Shown in pieces: positions 54,375 to 64,000 of a DNA stretch of 64,000 bases. Source of the stretch: Siphonodentalium dalli. Its lineage: Eukaryota > Mollusca > Scaphopoda > Gadilida > Siphonodentaliidae. Below the pieces are notes generated by a model that saw nothing but the letters and a program-made list of their open reading frames with translations, ran no database searches and was not told the DNA's origin. A program made the translations under genes and the position numbers. The stretch is taken from assembly GCA_032622095.1 (NCBI GenBank), contig CP136064.1, positions 194,277,948 to 194,341,947 on the forward strand, in the 5' to 3' direction. The stretch's first letter is position 1; each line of letters opens with the position of its first letter.

Positions 54375-56893
54375 CTGAAACGGAAATGTTACTGTTATTC
54401 ACAAGCAATTAGTTATATATTTATTTCTCTCCTCCATCACATGAAGAGTTGCATGCATGAGTAACATAACAAAAACGTGAAGAAAAAAGAACAGTTCAGT
54501 AGAAACGAACAAATGTTTTCCACAATTGTGTGTTTTTATTGTAATTACACATTGGTGTCTAGTATTATGAACATTGAAATGATTTCATTTCAATGAAACA
54601 TATCAGATATAGACTAACAACGAACGCCCATTATTGTTTCATGCTGAAACAGTTTTCCTATTTAAAGCTGCTAGTAATCTTCAGCATTCAGATCAGAAAT
54701 CGATTGAAATCAAAATTCTGCCAGTCAGTTTTATTCTGTACAAAATCCGCAACACGATAGTATTGCACGTATTAATTGATCTATTTTTATACCAGAACAT
54801 GTTCATACATAAAATATACAGCACAATGGCTAGGGTGGTCAGAAAAATCTCACATCGGCAGGTACAGACAATTGTTTGCCTCTGCATCGAAGAAAAAAAG
54901 CCTTGTAGCTTTATGAGCGTTTCTTATGGTAAAACATATCGTTTGATAAATCGAAATTTTGATAACAGTTGAAAAATTTATGGACTTTGTAAAATATAAA
55001 ACTATAATAGCATTTTTATCTCTGAGACAAACTATTTACTGTACACTTGAGGCCTGTGAATAGTTTATCTTTTAGTTGTGATATGAATAACACTTTCCAA
55101 TATTATTATTAGTATTATTTCTCAATAACATCATTGGATTGCATAGTTCGGTCCAAGTTGGTTGGTGAGAAAACATTGGGGGTGATGTTTCCAAGAAGCC
55201 TGTCTTTGACAGAAAGTTAATTTATATCCTAGGAAGTTCAGGGAAGAGATACAAGTACATCATCTAATTAGCGCACCAGATAGGGACACCGGCATTTCCA
55301 CATCTGAGAAATTTTAGTCCAAGATGCAAGTCCGTAGCCAGCCACTAGCAAAGACAGTTCGTCATATATTATGAGGGCATTGGACACGAGCTGTGAAGCA
55401 ACGGGAGGGGTGTCCCCTATCGCATTGAGGGGGGGGGTCCGGGGTTTCTACCCCGGGGAAAATTTTGGAAAAATACGATGCAAACGGCGTATACTTTAGA
55501 TCCGCCCTGAAACAAACAAGTTGAGCTTTGATTTTTCCAAGTTTTCTCTCACAGGTCTGAATCTGAACGGTATCTATATAGCCTAGCTGTTCTAAATGAA
55601 CCAATTGTCTTGTGCATGGGGGAGTAACATAATCCACTGGGCCTAACCATGGATCGAACCAGTATCAGACAAGTTTGTGACCTGAACCTGAAAATGTCTA
55701 AATCCTAACATCTATAGTAGTCCATCTGCAGGGAATATCACCTCCCCCGATTTGTTTTTCTTAAGTTATTTATAAGTTTTTAACTGACCACATGGGAGGG
55801 ACCAGGACACACTGTGCCGACCATGGATCGGCCCTGTGTGAGAAAATTTTGAAATCTGAACATACAAATTACAAAATCCTAGTATCTATTGAGTAGCCTC
55901 AATGTTTCCAAATGTTAGAAACTTTAAACCTGACACCCCCTATAAGGTTGGAAAATTTCCAATTGATGGTCTTTCAGTCAAAAATTTGGACCAAAAGTAG
56001 GAAAATATGTAAATGATGGTCTAAAACAAAATATTCCCCCACCAATAGATTGTTGGAAAATCGATCTACGAAATCGATTTTAACCTATTGTTTCGTGTGA
56101 CATTTCCAACTATTGTTATGTCGGGCATGATATTTCGAACAGTTTTGACCAAGGTTGATGGACATAGCTTAATTGGCAATCTGTAGTATTTTCGTGTACC
56201 TGCCTCTGCCCCGGCTATGTGCGGTATGATATGGGTCTATATATCCAGTGATTCCGACAGGCTACTTTTAGTTGGTTATGTTGATGAACCACACGCAGAT
56301 CGAACTCCGGAGCCTTAAGCTGCTTTCACATACCTGCGGCTGATGCAGTTTGGACGCATCCGATTTCAAAACGTTGCGGTTAACTGCGTTCATGCACCGC
56401 AACCCCAGTTATATATATGTATGGTTTGAAACGTTGTGCCTATATAATCCGATAGCCGCATGCATCAGCAGCATGTCAGTGAAAGCAGCTTTATACTCAC
56501 ATGTGTTGGCGGTCTATATGTGTTGAATTTGTGTGCACCAGTCTATATTCAAACTAAGCCTGCATGTAGTATATGATTATATCTATATACGTACATACGT
56601 CGTTTGTTCGAAGGGAGGTCCCGCTCATCAAAATTTTGCCGTTTGGTCAACTGCTGCACATGACACGTTCACCCGGCGAACGGCAATTACCACCACCGGG
56701 CACATGCAGGCAGAAGGGCCGTTCGTTCGAAGGGTACGAACCCCCTTGGCTACGGGCTTGAAGATGCAAGGAGAGGGGTATGGTATCGAAGAGACTGACT
56801 GCTAAACATACCTGGTCGGTGTTGAAGAAGACGACGAACTTTTTCAGAGTGGTCGTCGTGAACGGCAAATTCATCGGAAACTTTGCGCTTCAT
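53155..56893 (-). CDS. Forkhead-domain transcription factor, copy 2
   Basis: Exons 56893-56812 and 54374-53155 give 433 aa with the same splice phase as copy 1. It carries P91 and C97 in the forkhead domain like copy 1, but G380 and V393 in the tail like copy 3. The intron is 2,437 bp because of a hAT-like insertion with a nested MITE. Splice sites and the promoter words are unchanged, so the gene can still be functional. Confidence 0.85.
55327..56760. mobile_element. hAT-like non-autonomous insertion in the copy 2 intron
   Basis: Copies 1 and 3 show the empty site. The insertion is bounded by a 10-bp direct repeat AAGATGCAAG (55321-55330 and 56761-56770). The ends CAAGTCCGTAGCCA and TGGCTACGGGCTTG are imperfect terminal inverted repeats of hAT type. 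The exact target duplication (6-10 bp) is ambiguous because the ends overlap it. It has no transposase: the 91-residue minus-strand frame at 55362-55637 shows no domain. Confidence 0.8.
56318..56490. mobile_element. Nested 173-bp MITE, Harbinger-like
   Basis: TTA at 56315-56317 and 56491-56493 flanks AGCTGCTTTCAC...GTGAAAGCAGCT ends, and the inverted similarity goes on inward (GGCTGATGCAG). A three-base TTA duplication is typical of PIF/Harbinger elements. It lies inside the hAT-like insertion. Confidence 0.6.
56812..56893 (-). CDS. Forkhead copy 2, exon 1
   Basis: The same 27 codons and donor as copy 1. It lies just beyond the transposon insertion, which ends 41 bases inside the intron from the donor. 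Confidence 0.8.
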
Positions 56894-56974
56894 GATTGTT
56901 AAATCGTGTATGAAATGTTTGTAGTTGTTTGCTTGTGTAGCAAGACTGAATGAAAATCGTAGATCATTAGGGGA

Positions 56975-56982
56975 TATTTAAA
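56975..56982 (-). promoter_or_regulatory. TATA-like box of forkhead copy 2
   Basis: TTTAAATA, 82 bases above the ATG, as in the other copies. Confidence 0.5.
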
Positions 56983-58341
56983 CCGATGTATTGTTTTTAC
57001 AATGGGTGGCTTGAGTTCTACTGACACCCATTTGAAAACCATCGAGAAACCTGCACGCGTCATTGTTTAAATAATATTGACCAATCGCATTGCAGCAATG
57101 AAGCCATGCCTTGTACTCACTAACGGGAAGTTCAAATCAATTAAAGCAGTCAGTGATCACAACTAATTAGGAACCACGTATGACGTGATGACCACCTGAT
57201 TATTGAAGGGCAGTCCAACAGTGAACACAGTTCTTGGGGGGTTTTCAGTCTGTCTGCATGTGACACTGATGATTTAAACATATTTTATTATCCCTCAATC
57301 AATAAACAAAATACAAATAAAGAAAATACAGTTGGTGAATAAGGATGAGAGGCGGTAAAGGGATCGGAGCACAAGTTACAGAACTTAAAGAAGCTCCTAT
57401 CCCTTATATGAACAGAGAATACTGATTCATTACATTTTGGTCTCAAGATGAGTTGTGTAGACATAATGGTCAAAAAGCTGAAGAAATTTCATTATCATTA
57501 CTATGTTTTGTTTTGTTTTATATATGTATGTAGTATCAATAAAATAATTCCAAAGGTAGGGGGATATAATTCTTAAATGTAATTCTTAAATGGAGCTCTT
57601 AGTCGGTTAAATTTAATTTAGTTTGGTGTGGTTCACTGCCTATGTTCTTCACTAGAAATAAAACAAGAATTGGCTTTAGTTGAGTTATCAAGTTGGTAAT
57701 AGGACAAGTTGACTGACTATCTAAACAAAGGATAAAAATTATAAGAATGGAAGAAAAACATAGAAAAAACAAAAACAAATTAATCATTCGGTCATCATCA
57801 ATCAATAATCAGTTAATCGTGCTTAAAATTAATCGTGCCAGTGGATAATATTATTTGTTTTATTATTTTGGCATTTATCTCTGCTTATCCAAATCTGCCT
57901 GTTGAATCTAAATAGGATTGTGTCATTTTAAATAAATATTAATTTTTGTCATAATCAATGTGACATGTGTCATGTGACACTGACGGGTGATTCGTGACAA
58001 AAAAAAATAAAAAAAATGGGTGATTCGCATTTTTCGCACAGAAGTAATTTAAATTGTCTTTATTTCTACCATATCATGAATAAACTAACAAGAAACGCTC
58101 TTTATTGTTTTAATGTCAAAGAATATTTGGAAACCCAAACATCTTTAACTCTTATATGTTGTATATTTATGTCATCTGTGTATTATGTCAATTGTTTGGA
58201 TTTGGAAATAAAAATATGTTTACATCAAACATCATGAATTCGACTTGAATTGCTCTTTATAACTGGACCGCGATGAAACAAAAGAGAGCATAATTTGGAA
58301 CTTCAAACCGCCAAGCGCGTTTAAATCGAAGGATATCTTAA

Positions 58342-58865
58342 AGGCACGGGCGGCGTTCGTTGCAGAAATATTCACATTTGTTCAAATCGCCATCAACGGA
58401 AAGAATATTAAAATATATATAGTTTTGTTCATATATGCCAAACATAATCAGCGCGTAAATAGTATATTTTCGTCAAGGCGTATGCTGGTGTATGTAAACA
58501 AGAACCTTCTCGTGTTACAGAAGTTTTTCTTCTGTTTACATAACACAGCGCAATTCTATTGGTTAATCACACACAAATGATATAAACGCTCTTTATTATT
58601 TCCATATCAGGAAAACAGTAACAAATAACGCTCTTTTTGTTTACCATATCCGGATCTAAACAAAAGGCAGGTTCTGTAACGTTTTTTGATTTTGTTTACA
58701 TAACAAAGGAAAAATATTTGACAATAACATACTCTTTATGCCATATATTTCTGATTGGCATAAGAACAAGGTCTGTCAATATTTTACTATTCTTTCTGTT
58801 TATGGCGGTTTTTGACGAAGCTGATTGTTTTAACAGCATACCCACCGACAACGCCGCTCGTATCT
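58342..58865 (+). mobile_element. TTAA-flanked MITE, copy 4 (unit B)
   Basis: A duplicate of 46694-47217, also 524 bp, with TTAA on both sides. Confidence 0.75.
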
Positions 58866-59039
58866 TTAATCTGGCCTGTGATGACTGGACTTGTAGAATG
58901 TATCACTTCACCCCATTTATAATATACAAAACATGACGGGGATACAGGACTGGGCGTATTTATCACTCTATACGGATCATAACTTCGGAAAATGTCAATG
59001 ACATGCACTGTAGTTTAACACGAGGAGGGTCCCGATGAA

Positions 59040-59833
59040 TTTAGTCACACAAAGAGTAAAATCCAAGAGGGCTACATTGTTTTAATGGGAAATCGTTCAA
59101 ATTAAACGGCCCCCATTTAGGGGCAAACATGAACATGTCTCTAAAATTTCTAAACATTTCGCCCATAACTTTGGCTACAGGATGTGCCGATGGATTAATA
59201 TCTGAAATCCAAGATGGCCGCTGGCGGATATCTTTTATTTTAAACGAAATTCGAAAACATTTGCTCATCTGGAGTCCACACGGAATATCCATATGAAGTT
59301 TGGTGACGATCGGGTGAGCGATGTGGCCTGTAGGGTGTGTCGAAGGATTTAGTTATGGAAAGAGTAAAATAAAAGATTGCTAGCGGCCATGTGTTTAACG
59401 AAACTCGGAAAAAAATAGACGGCTTCTATCTGGTGGTCACCCCGAAGATCCATATGAAGTTTTGTGACAACGGGATGAGGGATGTAGGGTGTGCCGAAGG
59501 ATTAAATCAGGCAAAGAGTAAAATCCAAGACGACTGCCAGCGGTCATGTTTTTCATTTAACATCGTTCAAATTCCAGAGCTCCCATCTAGAAGTGATCCT
59601 AAACATGCCTGTAAATTTTCAACAACAAAAAAATTTAAATGTTGGTTGAACAGGGTCTGCCGATGGATTTAAATGTAAAATCCAAGATGTTGCTGATGGT
59701 CATGTTTTATAACGAATTTCGAGGAAAAATCGGCGACTCCCATCTTGAAGCCACCCGGAATATCCGCGTGGAGTTTGGTGACGATAGGAGGGATGTGGCA
59801 TCATGTCATGTAATGTGCCGAAGGATTTAGTCA
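59040..59833. repeat. Modular repeats (unit B copy)
   Basis: Equivalent to 47400-48185. It ends at the B/C junction, where GGATTTAGTCA is followed by TATTTATAGCTATTCG instead of CGCAAAGAC. Confidence 0.65.
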
Positions 59834-59959
59834 TATTTATAGCTATTCGTAATTATTATCAGCCTTCTATGTGATTATGTTTCTTTGCAAATACATTAGG
59901 CCACGGACTTGTGGAAATCAAATGAGAAGACAAATGTAATACTATGATTGATAATTTGG

Positions 59960-59965
59960 TTTATT
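59960..59965 (-). terminator. Poly(A) signal of forkhead copy 3
   Basis: AATAAA on the minus strand, about 120 bases inside the start of unit C, so the copied segment includes the whole transcription unit. Confidence 0.4.
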
Positions 59966-60437
59966 TGTGCAATAACAATTTAAACATCAACATATTTTAG
60001 CACATCCACTTGATGATATAATGGTCGAATAACAATGATTCAAGAATATATACAATTGTAATTAAAGCATATTCGACTTAGTGTACAATTACATCTATCA
60101 CAATTAATATAACAAAATAACAAAAGATAACAAGATATTCCATAAACGTGAAGAGATTTACATTCGCCGAATCAATGTTGGTTGGCCATATGATTTGAAT
60201 TTCAAACTATTCCTAATTTGATCATTTGAAATGGTTGATTATAACAGTAACACTAAATAGTGATGTTTTATCAAATTGAATATATTAAAAAACGTTTGAT
60301 AGTATAATGGCAGTGGTTTAGTGGCGATGTATCAACCGCTGTGTTTAAGGCTCAAATTATGACGTTGAGAGCTTTCGAAAATGCCAGATTCTAAATTTAT
60401 AGTTTACGGAATATCATCAGTATATCAACAATATCAC

Positions 60438-61657
60438 TTAAGAATACTTAACAGGTCTGTAATAATAAGCAGACTGAGAATCGATAACGTTGGATTTAGC
60501 ACTATCAGCATAGAGTTCGTTGTGTGGCACCGATACTGTAGATTCCGTTACAGGACTGTTGACGTAGTAAGAAGAACCGAATTGGTACGGATGCTGATAA
60601 CCGTAACCATAATGCTGATGGCCGTTGAAATTATACGTCGGGTTGATCTGACAAGCAGGCGCTGATGGATAACTGAATGTAGCTGTCGGATAGGAACACT
60701 GTTCGTATTTAGCACTTGTCTGTTGAATTTGCGACACCACCGGCTCAGATAAGTTGTATCGTTGAATAGCACGTGGTGGCGAGCTGCTCGGGATATCACA
60801 GGTGTAGGAGGAGTCTAATTTATAATCAGTGAGCGGCCTATTAATATCGAACTCTGGGCTGGAATTCAATGTCTCGTAACCGCTGTCCACACTGATGTTG
60901 GGTGAAATGAGCATAGAATTAGATGATGAACACGGAGAAAGAGTCGGCGAGTTGACGGGCGAAACAGGTTCGGCGAAAGGGTGAACTGTTGTCACTATTG
61001 GTGATAGCCGGCTGGTCAACTGCTCGTCGGTTGTCGTTGGAACAGTTCCGTCACGCGGTGATAGATCACAAAACTGCCTCTCGAAGACTTTTCGTGGTTC
61101 GGCTGACATGTAGAGGTTATGCTTGAATGTCTCCATTCTGTGTAGCAACGCTGCGGAAACACGGTCCCAGAACTGGCCGGCGTTCACTCGATAGTAGCCC
61201 CAACGCAGGGTGTTTGTGCCGCTCTCTCGGTCGACGTTAGATCGGTAGTCTCCCTTGGCGAATGTGGGAAGGCTGCTGGGGACGATGGTCCAGAGGAATG
61301 TAGCTCTGCCGAGAGGTCCGGACTGGGGCTGACCGCGACCGACGCCGATCTTGGTGAAGCATTTGGTCTTGGAGAGGCTGTGTCTGACGGCGTTCTTCCA
61401 GTGCTCTCTTGTTGAATGTCGGAAGAATGAGAAGCGATGTTTGATGTAACGGTAGATCTCGGTGATTGTCAGGCAGAAGTTTGGAGATCTCAGGACGGCG
61501 ATGTAAATGAGCTCGGTGTATGAGTAGTTGGGCTTGACGTTGATGTCGTCTTTGACGTCAAGGCGTTCGTAGAGAGCGACGAAGTTGTCGACGACTTTGC
61601 GGAGATCTATGTCGGCTTCTTGTGTGAGATGCGACTGGGCTTGCTGTTCGATGACAC
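60438..61657 (-). CDS. Forkhead copy 3, exon 2
   Basis: Residues 28-433. The only visible coding differences from copy 2 are two amino-acid changes six residues apart in the forkhead domain. Confidence 0.85.
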
Positions 61658-62736
61658 CTGAAACGGAAATGTTACTGTTATTCACAAGCAATTAGTTATA
61701 TATTTATTTCTCTCCTCCATCACATGAAGAGTTGCATGCATGAGTAACATAACAAAAACGTGAAGAAAAAAGAACAGTTCAGTAGAAACGAACAAATGTT
61801 TTCCACAATTGTGTGTTTTTATTGTAATTACACATTGGTGTCTAGTATTATGAACATTGAAATGATTTCATTTCAATGAAACATATCAGATATAGACTAA
61901 CAACGAACGCCCATTATTGTTTCATGCTGAAACAGTTTTCCTATTTAAAGCTGCTAGTAATCTTCAGCATTCAGATCAGAAATCGATTGAAATCAAAATT
62001 CTGCCAGTCAGTTTTATTCTGTACAAAATCCGCAACACGATAGTATTGCACGTATTAATTGATCTATTTTTATACCAGAACATGTTCATACATAAAATAT
62101 ACAGCACAATGGCTAGGGTGGTCAGAAAAATCTCACATCGGCAGGTACAGACAATTGTTTGCCTCTGCATCGAAGAAAAAAAGCCTTGTAGCTTTATGAG
62201 CGTTTCTTATGGTAAAACATATCGTTTGATAAATCGAAATTTTGATAACAGTTGAAAAATTTATGGACTTTGTAAAATATAAAACTATAATAGCATTTTT
62301 ATCTCTGAGACAAACTATTTACTGTACACTTGAGGCCTGTGAATAGTTTATCTTTTAGTTGTGATATGAATAACACTTTCCAATATTATTATTAGTATTA
62401 TTTCTCAATAACATCATTGGATTGCATAGTTCGGTCCAAGTTGGTTGGTGAGAAAACATTGGGGGTGATGTTTCCAAGAAGCCTGTCTTTGACAGAAAGT
62501 TAATTTATATCCTAGGAAGTTCAGGGAAGAGATACAAGTACATCATCTAATTAGCGCACCAGATAGGGACACCGGCATTTCCACATCTGAGAAATTTTAG
62601 TCCAAGATGCAAGGAGAGGGGTATGGTATCGAAGAGACTGACTGCTAAACATACCTGGTCGGTGTTGAAGAAGACGACGAACTTTTTCAGAGTGGTCGTC
62701 GTGAACGGCAAATTCATCGGAAACTTTGCGCTTCAT
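60438..62736 (-). CDS. Forkhead-domain transcription factor, copy 3
   Basis: Exons 62736-62655 and 61657-60438 give 433 aa, with a 997-bp intron. It matches copy 2 except for T91 and R97 in the forkhead domain (FCLTITEIYRYIKH). Thr after Leu is the common residue in other forkhead proteins, so copy 3 may keep the ancestral state. Promoter words, donor and acceptor are intact. Confidence 0.85.
62655..62736 (-). CDS. Forkhead copy 3, exon 1
   Basis: The same 27 codons and phase 1 donor as the other copies. Confidence 0.8.
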
Positions 62737-62817
62737 GATTGTTAAATCGTGTATGAAATGTTTGTAGTTGTTTGCTTGTGTAGCAAGACTGAATGAAAAT
62801 CGTAGATCATTAGGGGA

Positions 62818-62825
62818 TATTTAAA
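62818..62825 (-). promoter_or_regulatory. TATA-like box of forkhead copy 3
   Basis: TTTAAATA, 82 bases above the ATG. Confidence 0.5.
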
Positions 62826-63371
62826 CCGATGTATTGTTTTTACAATGGGTGGCTTGAGTTCTACTGACACCCATTTGAAAACCATCGAGAAACCTGCACG
62901 CGTCATTGTTTAAATAATATTGACCAATCGCATTGCAGCAATGAAGCCATGCCTTGTACTCACTAACGGGAAGTTCAAATCAATTAAAGCAGTCAGTGAT
63001 CACAACTAATTAGGAACCACGTATGACGTGATGACCACCTGATTATTGAAGGGCAGTCCAACAGTGAACACAGTTCTTGGGGGGTTTTCAGTCTGTCTGC
63101 ATGTGACACTGATGATTTAAACATATTTTATTATCCCTCAATCAATAAACAAAATACAAATAAAGAAAATACAGTTGGTGAATAAGGATGAGAGGCGATA
63201 AAGGGATCGGAGCACAAGTTACAGAACTTAAAGAAGCTCCTATCCCTTATATGAACAGAGAATACTGATTCATTACATTTTGGTCTCAAGATGAGTTGTG
63301 TAGACATAATGGTCAAAAAGCTGAAGAAATTTCATTATCATTACTATGTTTTGTTTTGTTTTATATATGTA

Positions 63372-63570
63372 CTAGAAGGTGACCCGACTTCGTCCGGGCT
63401 ATTCAAAAACCAAATTTCAAGTCGATAGCTCCACCCGTTTCCTAGATCTGGTCTGCGCATGCGCGAAGCTGGTGTCGCACGTGCTCGGCGACCCGATAAA
63501 ATTCGTATCCGGGGCAAGATACATTCACATACCAAATTTCAAGTCGATAGCTACACCCGTTTCCGAGATA
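63372..63570. repeat. Inverted relative of the 121-bp repeat element
   Basis: After ACTAGAAGGTGACCCGACTT come AAATTTCAAGTCGATAGCTC, TGCGCATGCGCGAAGC and GACCCGATAAAATTCG, the reverse complement of the unit at 49170-49616. It interrupts unit C. Confidence 0.65.
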
Positions 63571-64000
63571 TATAGCCCAATGTCATTTGCGGATACCTCG
63601 GCCGGTGATGAGTTAACGCGACACAGTCAAATGCATCGGCAGGGTGAGAGTTAACGTAATCTAACTTTATGACCTCTGACGACGTCATAGAAATTACGCA
63701 TTGATTTTATCCCGATAAAAGCATCGGACCACTTGTACCTAATAATTGAGGCAGATAACTAAAACGGATACATACATATTATATATCGTTGGAAAGAGGA
63801 CACGCCACAGATTCTAACCGTGCAAATTATATGACTGGCAATTTATTATTCGCGCTATATCGAATCGATTTGTGAGCACCGAACTGAAATATATTAGCGC
63901 AAAAACGGCGTAAAAACAGATTTGACCTCCGCACGTGAAAAGTTGACCTCGCACGGACAAATAAATATGCCTATGTTCGTCTCCGGCCGAAAACACATCC
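63571..64000. other. Right edge of the window
   Basis: I see no gene or recognisable repeat. It does not resume the A/B sequence. Confidence 0.3.

Larger units (their letters stand above)
49617..59833. repeat. Segmental duplication unit B
   Basis: A near-identical second copy of unit A, carrying orphan lectin exon 3, a six-unit 48-bp minisatellite, forkhead copy 2, the TTAA MITE and the modular repeats. It is longer because of the 1.4-kb insertion in the forkhead intron. Confidence 0.9.
59840..63371. repeat. Segmental duplication unit C (partial)
   Basis: It begins within the last 48-bp minisatellite unit and matches A from 42359 and B from 52558. It holds the complete third forkhead gene and the LINE 3' debris, and stops at TATATATGTA, where another repeat takes over. 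Confidence 0.9.

Noticed and set aside
54634-54972. 112-residue plus-strand frame in the forkhead introns (also at 61917)
   Set aside because: It lies in an intron, is shortened in copy 1 by a deletion, and has no recognisable family.
55362-55637. 91-residue frame inside the hAT-like insertion as a transposase
   Set aside because: It is too short, has no DDE/RNase H motif or BED finger, and the element looks non-autonomous.

Overview
The window is animal nuclear DNA. It is AT-rich, gene-sparse and full of transposon debris, and its coding sequence is split by GT-AG introns. The gene families (a hillarin/kyphoscoliosis-type transglutaminase-like protein, a short C-type lectin-like protein, a divergent forkhead factor), a CR1/Jockey-like LINE, a Ty3/Gypsy remnant and many small inverted-repeat elements suggest an invertebrate, perhaps a mollusc or another lophotrochozoan. 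The species cannot be named from sequence alone. Most single open frames outside the genes listed are chance frames or repeat relics.

Layout. (1) 1261-12978, minus strand: one eight-exon gene that I could assemble with every splice phase matching (1,281 aa). It has a candidate N-myristoylation start (MGCGAS), a KY/hillarin transglutaminase-like domain with all three catalytic positions changed, Ig-like repeats, a Ser-rich linker, and a C-terminus resembling the dynein heavy-chain stalk and microtubule-binding region. (2) 13.6-16.2 kb: foldback-type inverted-repeat elements. (3) 16.2-19.9 kb, minus strand: a frameshifted LINE with endonuclease and reverse transcriptase. (4) 20-29.7 kb: repeats (a TTAA-flanked MITE family, 171-bp and ~155-bp tandem modules), arms of a 7-kb-spaced inverted repeat, and a few doubtful exon-like pieces. 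(5) 29.8-31.7 kb: a LINE 3' relic carrying a ~29-copy 53-bp minisatellite. (6) 33.1-34.0 kb, minus strand: a decayed Ty3/Gypsy pol fragment. (7) 35,927-40,034, plus strand: a three-exon secreted C-type lectin-like gene whose signal-peptide exon lies between the arms of a foldback-like element. (8) 39.3-64 kb: tandem segmental duplications. Unit A (about 39,373-48,185), unit B (about 49,617-59,833) and partial unit C (about 59,840-63,371) each carry an intact two-exon forkhead gene of 433 aa on the minus strand. A and B also carry the last lectin exon, so B holds an orphan lectin exon 3.

The three forkhead genes are almost identical, keep their reading frames, and share a TATA-like box, an initiator-like site and a poly(A) signal, so they look like young, probably functional paralogues. 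Copy 2 differs by a 1.4-kb hAT-like insertion in its intron, and copies A and C provide the empty site. Breakpoints fall at a 48-bp minisatellite, at 121-bp tandem repeats and inside old repeat elements, which suggests repeat-mediated rearrangement. The genes do not form a pathway. What joins them is the remodelling of this interval by repeats.
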